Of a DNA stretch of 64,000 bases, positions 48,558 through 60,100 are shown one piece after another. Origin of the DNA: Ooceraea biroi (Eukaryota; Arthropoda; Insecta; Hymenoptera; Formicidae); assembly GCF_003672135.1 (NCBI RefSeq), contig NC_039507.1, positions 15,430,278 through 15,494,277 on the forward strand, in the 5' to 3' direction. Position 1 is the stretch's first letter. The number at the start of each line of letters is the position of its first letter. The position numbers and the translations under genes are program-made. The notes under the pieces were generated by a model that did no database searches, was not told the DNA's origin, and saw nothing but the letters and a program-made list of their open reading frames with translations.

Positions 48558-50289
48558 CTAGTTTGATTCATCTAACGTAGGAATTGGATCCAACTTTGCT
48601 TTCGTTTTTTGTTTGTACTGATAAATCAATTTTATTACATATAGGATCACTAGAGGAACTGGTGTCATGATCGCCGCGGCCACAGGAACCACTGAAAGAG
48701 AAAGCGATTAAAGTGACACGCACGTGTGTGCATTTGTATGCACTTCGCGTAGATCCTTACCAGTAGTTAGATCGTCATCAGGAGGGTTCAACGTGAATCG
48801 CAACAGAAAGATGGACACACCCGTGTTCTGAATACCAGTTTCAATGGCTATCGCACGTATGTCAGCTTCGGGTTGCCTGCACAGCTTCGCTGCTATGAAG
48901 CCGAACGTGAAACCCAACCAGGGCAGGCCCATACCTGCAATTAGAATCTAAAAGAAACAGATTCAGATGTACCGTGTGCCTTGGACTCGTGGATTCGTGA
49001 GACGAGTGCCGACTTACCTTCCACGAGAACAGTTTGAAAAGATACAGATTGGTTACGATGGCGAACACGACGATGAACGCAATCAGAATAATGGAGAAGG
49101 GTTTCATTATTCGCACCATTATTCTCGATACTTTCGGAAGCTTCTTTTGAACGAAGAATCCTATGACTAGTGGAATTATGAGGCCAATGACGAAGGTACC
49201 GATCTGCCGATAAGGCACCGTGAGTTTACCCTGCGCAAAAATATGCCTGCCTAACGTGAAGATCCAAAGTGGCATCATCGCTGTGAAAAACAATTAGATT
49301 TTATAAAGTTTACAGTTAACGTGTACACCTTAAGTCCCTCAAGTTACACGTGTCTCTTACCGAACGCAGCGATGGTGCACATGGTGGTCATCGTGATCGA
49401 GAGATTCAAATTGCCATCGAGCAACACGGTCCAGATATTGGAGGCGCCGCCGCTCGGACTCACTCCCGTGAAGAACATACCTATCTGCATTTCCGGGACG
49501 CCGGGAAACAAGGTACGTCCGATGATGTAACTCAGCTGGAAGCAACTTTGATTGTAATGTAAATTTCATTATAAAAAACGTGTGATTGATGATGGTAAGG
49601 AGATGATGCAACGTGCAGAAATAAATTCTTCATGCCACAGCAACAGCTTGATGCACCTATGTTACACATCTATGCACATTTACTGCGATAAAAACGATTT
49701 ACCAGCGGCATCATCAGGAACTGGCAGAAGAAACCTATGACTGGACCGATTGGCTTCTTTAACGTGTCACGACACACGTCCCAGTCCATCGCACAGCCAT
49801 AGTTGATGTACAAAATGGACACGAGTATTGCAACGCTGGCAGTGAATATAGTATCTATCACGCGCTCCTCTCGTACCACACTGATGCGGGCAACCTCTCG
49901 GCTGTCCTCTGTCTGCAAATAAATTCTTGATTTTCTTTCTCCTCCAAACGACAGTGTTCTAATTGCGCATCATGTTTATTACTTACCCCATTCTCCAGCA
50001 GCAGAGTGAATATCAATGTTGTTCTACCCAGGAACACACCGGTGATATTTAAAACGCCATTGAGGGAGGTCCCATTCTGCACTGACAGATGAGCACTCGC
50101 TGTCACGATATCGTTGTCTGTGGTGGTCAATGTTAATTTTATTGAATCGATATTGGATTCGGTATCGTGTATGCTGAATGGAACTGATTCTACATGATTC
50201 ATGTGCACAGTTATGTTACTCGCGATTTCGACAGTCCACGCTGCTGCTCCTCCCAACAGCAGAAGTCCTAGCACAACGGTAGTCGACAT
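48558..50289 (-). CDS. SLC10-family sodium/bile-acid-type cotransporter with luminal N-domain
   Basis: Six minus-strand exons join in phase: 49987-50289, 49703-49912, 49535-49361, 49280-49018, 48947-48761 and 48691-48558, giving 423 aa. A signal peptide (VVLGLLLLGGAAAW) is followed by about 110 residues of predicted extracellular, N-glycosylatable domain (several N-x-T/S sites), then the SLC10 core of hydrophobic helices. Family landmarks are the GVSPSGGASNIWTVLLDGN block, the PLWIFTLG helix and ETGIQNTGVS, which correspond to the two sodium-site crossover regions. The long N-domain points to the SLC10A3/P3-like or SLC10A5-like branch rather than NTCP/ASBT; substrate cannot be told from sequence. 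A splice acceptor nine bases before the ATG shows an intron in the 5' UTR. Confidence 0.9.
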
Positions 50290-51693
50290 CTCTTTCTCTG
50301 CAAGAAAAACCAGAGATGGCAGAAAATTAATGTGACCGGCTGATGAGAGAGATCCTACTGATTTACGACTTGCACAGCACAATTATCTTCGGAGTCCAAC
50401 ACATGATATAAAATTCAGGCAAATGTCAAGTTGATAAGAGTACGAAAAAAATAAAAACATGTGTAGATACACGTAGAAAGAAGATGTCTGCATGTAGATT
50501 GAATAAACAAGATTAGATAACTATTAAATTGATAGTGCGACGTCGCGATCATTCATACTGCCATAAGGATGAACGTGCCTGCCTCTCTGTCTCTGTGCAG
50601 CAATATAACAAACGGGATTCCAACGAGGAAAAGAAATCGCGGTTTCCTCGTTGGAGACAGGCAACAGGGGAAATTGTTACGACGTATAATTAATAAACGT
50701 ACACGCACACAGGCGCACTCGCACATACCTTCACGTGTATACGTGCCGATTACGTATACCTTGACACGTTTACCGTTGCACGACACATGTACGTGTAATC
50801 ATAATCGCGCCGTGTCACGCAGCACTCTCTTCCTTTCGTCCGCGAGTACGAAATCGAGAAATCACGGCCCGCGGTCGCGAGGCACCATTGCACAATCCGC
50901 GAGCGATTAGGTTGCAGCCTGCATGCGACTTCGTAAGCTCCGTGATTGCAAGGTGGGAGACGACGTTTGATCAGCGACGATTCCACGAAATCCGGCTTCC
51001 ATGCTAAATATATATACCGCCACTTTGCCGTCTCGCCCGTGTCGTGGCTGCGTAATAATCGCGCGGCGATGGTAAATATCGCCGCACGCTATTACTCTGC
51101 TACGCGCGTTGAACCGGCGAGCCGTCCCAAGGTATCCGCGTGCTGCGCCAATCGATTGCCAGTGACGCTGCTCGATCCCGTTCCATTCACTCCATTCGCC
51201 AAACTGAAACTGAATCAACGATCTCTGCGTGGGACGTCTCAGATTTATTTCGGAGTCCGTTATGAACGCGCAGTTACTTTAAAGAAGATTAGGTGAAATC
51301 ATCAATCGCAGGGATCGCTCTCTTCTCCCTTTCTCTCTCTCTCTCTCGAGAGAGAGTTATTTTAGAATATATACTTGTAAACGAAGAAACTCCTGCTGTT
51401 CAAATTCCACTCGTCGTTTAATAACACGAATATGTCTGTAACATATAATAACAAAATTAAATAAAATTAGAAAATTATATTACAACATACTTGTATAAAT
51501 ATTTCAGTTATCTCAGATACCCCAAGATCAGAAGGAGCAGATCGAGGATCATGCGCGGTTGAGAGCCACTGCTGGCGCTGGCTGTCAAGATAGACACGGC
51601 GGCTGTCACTGGCTCAGCAGTCCAGTCTAGTCCAGTCCGCGAGGTGATGCGTGGCTGGTGGACGTCGTTCATTGTAATGCCCATCGCGTCGCA
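50290..51693. other. divergent promoter region between the SLC10 gene and TMED5
   Basis: No coding exon is visible. Should hold the 5' non-coding exon of the SLC10 gene and the promoters of both head-to-head genes. Contains an 18-bp CT/GA palindrome at 51339-51356. Confidence 0.6.
51339..51356. promoter_or_regulatory. CT/GA palindrome, possible GAGA-factor element
   Basis: CTCTCTCTCGAGAGAGAG is a perfect 18-bp palindrome extended on the left by more TC units. GAGAG is the core bound by insect GAGA factor. It lies 338 bases upstream of the TMED5 start codon. The regulatory role is inference. Confidence 0.4.
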
Positions 51694-53133
51694 ATGTCTC
51701 TCCACGTACAGCTCAAGAACGTGTTGCTTGGCACGCTGCTTCTGGTCCTGGTAGCGGCCCAGGCTGACGGCTTCTCCTACGAGGATCTGCCGGCGGTCGC
51801 GATGGAGTACAAGGTGCACATCGATGCCGGCAAGGAAGACTGCTACTCGCAATTCGTGAATCCTGGCGCAACCTTCTACGTCAGTTTCCAGGTACTGCTT
51901 GCGAGCTTGAAGAAACCTTGTCCGTCCACGAAACGTGCGAATGACACGCACGGTGATCCAGTTGAGAGATCGAACGCTGAAGCGTGACCAATCGAACGAC
52001 CATATGGTTGCGTCGTAGATCGCTTTCCTTTCGGGACGCTTTCGACGACGCGCGGCGAACATGTGCCCGTCTCCGGCAATTCACGTGCTCTCACCTGTGT
52101 CTCGATCTTCACTCATCTGGCCAGGCAAAGCAGTGGCACTCGTCACGTGCCACGTGTTCACGCGTCTTTGGTGTGCGCGTACTAATTTTATTACATAAAG
52201 TGCGCATATTGATTGGCTATACATGATAAATCGTCGCGTTTACGATTGAGATTACCAGTAAGATCTTATCGAAATAGATAAAAATTAGGTAACGAGATAA
52301 AACATACGGGAAAAGAGTATTGTACAGGCAGAGTGACTATGTTGAAGAGTCGAAGAGTCGAAGAGTGATTATTATTAACGATTAATAGTTGATATTCGAC
52401 ATATAAACGTTGAGCTGATTCAAGCAACTTGCCTTGATAGGTCCTGCGTGGCGGAGACATGAAGGCTGGTTTTGCGGTGAGAAATCCGGAAGGAGTTATA
52501 GTTTTCCCTTACCAGTGGCGTGCCAATGCCGATTATCAGGAACAATCTAAAAACGGTGGCTATTACACCGTGTGCATCGATAATCAGTTCTCGAGATTCG
52601 CCGCGAAGCTGGTGAACTTGTACATTACTGTAATAAGGTAAGGTACTTGCAAGATTAATTGGATAACTCTATGAAAAGATACGTGAGGATGAACGAGGCA
52701 GTGTTATCTGATTCGTTAGTTCATTACCATTAATTCTTGTATGTTTAATTGCAGGTACGACAAATGGCAGAAATATGCGCAAGAGCTGGAAGACTTGAAT
52801 CTTTCCGTCGAAAACTTCACGGTATGCATATTATAAAAGCTTTCTTTCTCTCTTATTCTGTGGATTAAAATAAATTTTACTGATCAATCCTCCTTTTCTC
52901 AGTCCACAATCACAAACGTGGAGAGAAACATCAATGAGATGCTGCAGACGCAGCACAGGAGCAGGAGCAGGGAGGCAAGGGATTTGAATTTGTTGCTGGA
53001 CAACAATTACTACGTGCAAGTGTGGTCGATCGCGCAAGTGTTGGTCATCACGGGGACGACTCTGGTGCAAGTACATCTCGTTAGGAAACTGTTCGACGCA
53101 AAACCGTCTGGGCATTCCAAGATGCGCATTTAA
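51694..53133 (+). CDS. TMED5: p24-gamma family cargo receptor, TMED5/TMED1-like
   Basis: p24 proteins cycle between ER and Golgi, helping load cargo into COPII and COPI vesicles. Four exons join in phase: 51694-51891, 52441-52637, 52755-52821 and 52903-53133, giving 230 aa (human TMED5 is 229). In order: a signal peptide (residues 1-26, LLGTLLLVLVAAQADG); a GOLD domain with its two cysteines (EDCYSQF and YYTVCIDNQFSRF); the FYVSFQVLRGGDMKAGFAVR segment typical of the gamma subfamily; a coiled coil (about 130-180); one transmembrane helix (about 195-215); and a short cytosolic tail ending SGHSKMRI. There is no C-terminal KKXX. The intron after exon 1 is about 550 bp. Start: the first ATG in frame with the signal peptide. 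Confidence 0.93.
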
Positions 53134-54167
53134 TGTAGCGCGTATGAAACCGCAGATGTCAATTCTTCATTCCGCGACAACATCGTTCGATATCTTGTGA
53201 TAAAGCAATTAATTACTTGGCTAAGCCCACGTGTTAATGTAACGTATGAACGTCTTGATTAATGCGCCACGTTCTGCCACGTATGATTAATACGTTTATG
53301 CATTATCTTCATGCATCATCTTTATTGCGTCAATTCAGTGTGCAATGACCTCGAAACTGTCTTCACACATCGAGAGCATGAAAAGTTAGCGACATTCTGA
53401 AATTTGTCAAGTAGAACAAATTTCTTGATAAAACGAACTTCAAATTCATGGAAAACGTGATGAAATCCTCACGGCAAGATTATGTATTCTCTATCGAATT
53501 CTCACATCATGTTACTTACGTAAGTTTTAGCTGCACCACAATTTTTTTTATTATTCTTACGAAGAGATTCCAGATCACGATATCTTCTTTCTTTTCACCT
53601 GTATTATTACATGTATATTAATGTGTTTCGTATATTTACACTCGAAGCACCGTTTAAGACTGTATTCTCGCATTGCATTTATCAGAGCCACTTATCTTCA
53701 TTATCTATGAATATTCAATTATTTTTATTAGCTCTTGCTTATTTAACTCCAGACTTACGCACGACCAAGTCGAACACATTTAAGAATAAAAAAAAGTTTA
53801 TGAAATAACGTTTATACTGCATTTGTATAAAAATAATAAACAAGTAAATACCTTTGTTATAAAATATTCACATTTCTCTCTTTCTCTCTCTCTCCTCTCT
53901 CTTCACAGCTTCACGTATAATGTACATGAAAAATACTATCATTAGTTTTCTCGTCAATTTTTCATATGAGTATATATAAATGTAATAAAAAAATTTCAAA
54001 AAATTTCGCCGTTCACTTTAGTGACGAGTAACAATTATAATATATTGGCACATGAACGATCAGCGTTATAAAATAGCGCGGAAATCACATTTACACGAGC
54101 AAGCGGTAAGTAACTTATCAATAATCACAATGTGCGAGCGATTCACGCTCTCGTCATTTGAATATTA
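53134..54167. other. convergent 3' ends of TMED5 and ephexin
   Basis: AT-rich with no coding exon. AATAAA at 53785-53790, followed by an A-run, suits TMED5 (3' UTR about 650 bases). A CT-rich run lies at about 53876-53908. The ephexin 3' UTR should extend leftwards from 54167. Confidence 0.6.
53785..53790 (+). terminator. candidate polyadenylation signal of TMED5
   Basis: AATAAA about 650 bases after the TMED5 stop. Confidence 0.45.
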
Positions 54168-57100
54168 TTAATGAATCCCCTGATTTTCCTTCGCTCTTCG
54201 CTGCTGTATTACGCTGCTGGTGAGTGCTAGGAGGCGATGCCGTCGCTTGAGATTTCGCGCGCGCACGTGCTCCGACGCGACTTCCTTCGTATAGTTCGCC
54301 GGGAACCACCCCTGCTCGCCGTCCAGCAATTTCTCACCGTGATACCATCCGTCCGCCATTTTTCTCAACACGTTTATCACATCTCCTGCAAAGAAGCAAG
54401 AGTATGTACGTCAGGACATCGATATCTCGATTTATAAAAATTTAATTAATTTATAAAAATGTTCATGTCGAGATATCGAGTCTCAGTAAATCTCAGACGA
54501 GCGTATCTCTTTTATTACCTGGCTGTAATGACAGTTCATCCGGCTGATTTGGCGAGTACGGATGTTTGGCCATCACTTGCGGACAGTCCCACGACTCGTA
54601 CAAGGTTTCGCCGATCAACTCGCGCTTGGGCGGCGAAACCGCCTCCAGCCATCGTTCGCGTTCCGTCTTGTTCTCGCACGTCAGCACGTACTCCACGTGG
54701 CGGCCGGAATAATTCTCCAGGAGAGTCAGCATCATAGCGTTTCGTCCGGCGAACGGCGATTCCTCGGAAACTGGCTCCAGGGCCAGGAGATTCCTCTTGC
54801 ACGCGTCTATGACGGTGTAGCACTCGTCGTGAGCGCTATGAAAGATTTTATTCAACAGAAACTGTCAGTAAAGGAATTTTTTCAACAAAACAATGTATCG
54901 ATGTAAATCTTGACGCTGTTGTACCTGGATTTCAATTTTGTGACTAGAAGGTAATCAGTGAGTAGGAGAAGGTAAAGCGGCGTCTTGTTAAATTTCTTCC
55001 CAAACGTAAGTTTGTACTCGGTGTCGGTTTTCATCGACAATTGTACGACTGATCCGCTTCTGACCAGCTGCTTGCCTCGTAACATAATTGGTTTAATTTT
55101 CGACGAGTACTCCAATTTTCTGCAAATATTATATCTTTGATTCATCTTATCTAATAACTAATGCGTAGATACATTACTTAATTAATTACGACATGGCGTT
55201 ACCTCGCCAAAGCTTCTAATTCGGCTTCTTGAGCAGCAGCTCGAGCACCCTCGTTGCATTCAGCAACGACGTTGCTCAAGGTTGACAAGACATTCTCCCA
55301 CGACGCTCTGTCTAGATTTCCCATCGACAATTTGGAAAGAACAGCGTCGGCCAATAGGGGTAGCCTTTGCAAAATTTAATGTATAAATGATAATTTCTAA
55401 ATTAATTACTGATTAATCATATTTCATTGAATTTTAAGAATTTTATTCTTAAGATTTATTTAATTATTTAAGAAAATTCCCATTTTTGTTTATTTTAAAC
55501 TACTTAGAACAGCATTATATTAAGAGCGTGTTCTTCAATTTAATGAAAGTCATTGAATAATGTACAGTACACACCTCGTAACACGCTGCATTGGCAACAT
55601 TAGGAAAGAATGCAAAGATAAATTCTGGCACGCCGGTCGCGTCTCTATCCGCCTCATAGTGTCCAAAAACTTGAGTCCTTTCCGATTTCTGCAAACAAAG
55701 CGACATAACAATTACAACGTAAACGATATTTGTTTCTATCTTATTTGATAAAAGATGTATTCACTTAAAATGCAAATATGAGAAAAGTAATTACGTGACT
55801 GATGATCATCTTACTTGAGTTCCTTCAAGGTGTTGGCTATGCTCACTTGATTCGAGCAATACGCCACGTACGTGGTCTGCGATCTCTCGGCGTGTTTCAG
55901 CAAGACTTCCGACAGGCCCGGCAACATCGGATCTCTCCTCCACACAACCTCCAGTTCGGCCAGAAAAGCTTGTGAAGCGGACAAGACGCTTGGAACCCCG
56001 CCGAACAATTTCTTCCTCTCGATCGGCGTCAAAGTCTCGTTCATTAGCGCGTGATTGCTGAGGAACTCGTTCTCCAGGACGCGGAGAGAATTTAAGTACG
56101 ACGCTTCGGACGTCAAGATCTCGAACTTTGCCTCTTGAATCTTCTTCTCCTCTGGTGTCAGCCTCTCTAATTGTTTAACATTTATTAATTAGATCAAATA
56201 CTCTTTTTGCTCTTAATACGTTCTCACATAAAAGTTTTCACTATTTGTATAACTATAGATATATTTTTTAACTTACGCAGGAGATCACTGTGCATCACTT
56301 GTGGTGTCTGACACCAAAGCATTCTTTGTCCTGACCTATCCGTTGCTGGTGGTAACGTCAACCAGATATCTTCAACCTGCGGATAAAAGCACTTGTGCGT
56401 TAGAGGAAAATTAATATTCTTGTTTTCTCTAAATTTTCTTCTAAATCGAATCGTTCTTACAAACGAGCATGTACTTGAAAAGACAGTTTACCTCCTCGTA
56501 ACCTTCGGAATCCGACTCGAAAGCGGCGCGAGCCACCGCGGACGCGTAAAACTGGTAAAGAGGCTCGTGATCGGCGAGCACGCTGTAATGATCTAAAACA
56601 ACATAACAGTATTCTGTTAATTCCCATGCGCAAAAGCAAAAGACAATTAACCACTAGCGAGTTGCACGTTTCGATGCTCGCGAGTTCTGGTGCATACGTT
56701 AATTAATTTGAGGAAGTATCATTAGTCCCGTGAAAGTGCAAGCGGGCGCTTTTTATGCGTCGGTGCGCGACTTGACATGCCAGAAAGCGTGCGTGTGGGA
56801 ATATCATAGAGCGAAAAATTGCAATGAAAACCCGATGTCTGGCTCATGAGAACCGCTCAATTTTACGAGTCTTTTAAAAGACTGAATTAAAATTGGGTTT
56901 CACCTCTCGCAGATACATTCGTAAAACTCGTTTCCCTGTCCGGTAATAATTCGATTTCCCAATTCGTCGTATCTCGGAATTTAATGATCTTAGCCAAATC
57001 CTAATCTTAATTCAATGCTAGCCAACTTTTCACGATATCGTTCATCGCCGTGATATCGGAAGGCGGCAAAGATGAGAACAAAATTCGTGGCACTGCCAGA

Positions 57101-60100
57101 AGCTCACCGATGTTGGAACCGCCACCGACGTCGGCTGTGGTCCTCGAGGAGTCATCGCTGCCGCTGCCCATATACTGGCTATTGGTGTAAATCGTCTCCC
57201 GAGAGACGCTGTTGTCACGCACGCTAGGAACATTGTCGTTCCGGTTGTTTTCGTCGAGGTAGAAGGTCGGCGGGCTGATGATACTCTTCCTGAAGTGTCT
57301 CAGCCGGAAATTGAAGTACTTGCCGGCGTCGACGTGATGGTGCTCGTTGCCAGACTCCTTGTCATCGAAGCCAGACTCATCAGCAGACGTCCGTCGCCTG
57401 ATCCTGCCGAGACTGCCCTTCGTGATGCTCCAGGTCCTGCGCAGCATCTTTATCCGTCTACCCAAGGTCTGCAAAGTCAAATTCGCCTCTCGTGGTGGCG
57501 GCGGGGTCGGTCTCGTAGGGCACTCCAGATAAGTACGGTCGGCCGCGACGTCGTGGGTCGTCCGTTGCGTATCGCTCCGCGTTTCCGTCTCCGAATCGCT
57601 GCTGAAGTCATCCGGCTGGCAGGAGTACAGACTCTCGTAGGTACTGTCATCGGAAACGCTGTCTGATAAACAGAGAAGACTCTATCAGGCAATAGTCGAA
57701 TTACTGAAGTGATAGTCGCGACTGCTTATCTTTTTTCGTTCCTCATCAACGTTCGACTTAGTGGTACGATGTAGGAGAACGGGGAAGGTTGTAATACGGG
57801 GAACATTGTAATAAATACAATATACATAAATCGTACGTTAAATACATGATCTATGAATTGAAGATCTATAATATATCTCGCAGTTTGTGCTTCGATCTGT
57901 GTATTTCCTGCTCTTGCGATTTTTCCGCGCGATTATTGAAATACCACGCGAACCTTCGTGTACGTAACACGACGTCTCTTGGGTGTCCATATCCTCGTCG
58001 AGATTGACGACGCGCAGCTGCACCAGGCCTTGAGTCCTCCGCGGTGGATCATCTTGGTACTGGTTCGCTTCTTTCTGTCCCATGACAGTCTTCTCGGGCT
58101 CGTTACCAAGCAGGAGCACTGTGCCGCCGCCCAGGCTGACGGCCACTTGAAATCATCCGGTTCAGGGTCAGACCCGGCGAGATCCGGAGGCACGCGCTTG
58201 TATGCCCACGCGCGCGCTGGACCAAGGAACGCACGAGGGACAAGAGGGAGGGGAGAACTCATACGGACAAGCGGTATTAATACAGACACGCGCGAGGTGA
58301 GTCGAGTATGGCCGTGGACGGCGAAATCCACGATCGGATTCCACCCGGAATCCCATTTCCATCGGCGACGGACTTTCATTTTGCCAGTCTTTGCCGGCCC
58401 GATAAAATGCCAGCGATCGACGCTTTACGTAACAGTCACACGCGACGTCAGCTGTGAACACTCGCAGCTATGAAAATCTATTATTTAAATCCGCCCTAGG
58501 GAGATCAATAGCCATTCGCGAATGACGCGATTCCTAAAGTTTGACGAGGGCGGATCTGAGAGTTCGCAACGCGAGAAGAAAGGGAAGGCACGACGCGTTC
58601 TCGAGAGCATTTTACTGGATCCTCTTCGACTCTCGTTGCCGAAGAAAGTAGAAACTCCCTGATTGCAGCTCTCTCATTCAAGCGATGGGACTGAGCCGCT
58701 TCTTCTGGGGAGCTCGAGCGCGGAACGACTCACGCGAACCCGCGAATGTCGCAAGGCGAGAATCCTGACGGGTCGACGCTCGGAGAATCTTTCAGAGAAG
58801 CTGAAGGCCGAACTTTCAAAAAACAAGATTCGCAGTTAAACGTCAACTTGATAAACAGTACACACTAATGTTTTTAAATAAGATTGTCGCACGATTGTAA
58901 ATTGCAGTAAATTGCATATTCAGATTTACGACATGACAATCAAATTAGAGAACAATCGCGAATTGGGCGAACTGGAACAATTACCAAACGCGCGGCTGCT
59001 CATTTCGACAGCGATTTCTTGTCTTGATGCAAGATCGGCGATCGACGCAGGATCAAGGACGCGAAAAAGGAGAAGGAGGAGGTTCCTTGACTGCCATTGT
59101 TCTCCAGACCCGTTCTTTAGGTCTGAAATTTTGACTGCGGGCATCGCGAAAGCGGACGCGCGCGCGCGTGGGCAAGCGGCGTGACGATGGGTCATCTTCT
59201 TCTGCCTCTTCTTACTCTGCTTACCTTGCGTATTCGTGTATCGTCGTGTCTTCAGCGTCTCTCTCATTTCCGCATCTCGTCGACGCGCGCGGACGAGTTC
59301 TTCAGCGAACTCCAGCGAATGCTGAGATCGATCCGAGTCCGCAACCGCTTCCTTCGGTCTCCTAGGATCTCCCTCGGCGAACAAAGTCGCAAAGGACGCG
59401 CACGCGAGGATCACTTCGTCCTCTCGAGGAGATCTGGCTGACGCACGTGAACGAGCGACCGCGAGAGGAGACAAGAACTGCTACGATGCAGGCCGCGGTT
59501 CGGCCGTGACTGGCAATGAGAGCGCGCAATTGGCGCTTTCACCTCGCGCGCTACCTTCTTAAAGCGGTCCTCACAAAGCGGTACTCTTAAAGCGACTTCC
59601 ACAGACTGAACGTAGACTGGACGAAGGTGAACCGGTGGCGGCGCGTTCCGTCTTGAATCTCCGAGCTTCGCGCCGCGATCGGAGCTTGTATAACATTTCA
59701 CGGGACTCTCGAGAGTGAAATGTCACTCACTGACGTCGGCGTCGTCATTATTTCATCGTTTTCACTTCATCGCGATTATCCGCCATGAATCCCCCGAGTT
59801 AATAGCGAGTTTCTAGCTGGCACCTTGTGCGCGTGAGCCACTTAAGAACACTTAAATTTCCACCGCAATGCCGTGCAATTCATTATCCCTTGCTTTGCGA
59901 GAATTGCTCGCCGCGGGTGCGTTATTTCGCTCGCGAAAGTCGCAACGTGTATTCAGCAGTACATTGCAGCATTGCTTGCTGCAACATCCTCATCATCGCC
60001 GAATAACGGCGGCCCATATGACGGTTGCATGTGCGAACCGGGAGAGAAGAAAAAACGGCGATTACACGCATGTGCGTGCGTGCCGCGTTACGTGATCCAT

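Noticed and set aside
55515..55706. Minus-strand frame reading KSERTQVFGHYEADRD over the ephexin DH exon
   Set aside because: The correct reading is the other frame, which gives RKGLKFLDTMRRIE and LHSFLMLPMQRVTR and matches DH domains with phase-consistent splice sites.
57007..57107. Read-through of the ephexin exon to a stop at 57007
   Set aside because: A GGTGAGC donor at 57107 joins in phase to the next exon. Read-through would truncate the protein before the DH domain; retained only as a possible isoform.
57933..58379. 148-residue minus-strand frame overlapping the ephexin exon at 57945-58135
   Set aside because: Arginine/serine/cysteine-rich; the alternative frame gives a more protein-like segment (QLRVVNLDEDMDTQ) and fits the splice phases.
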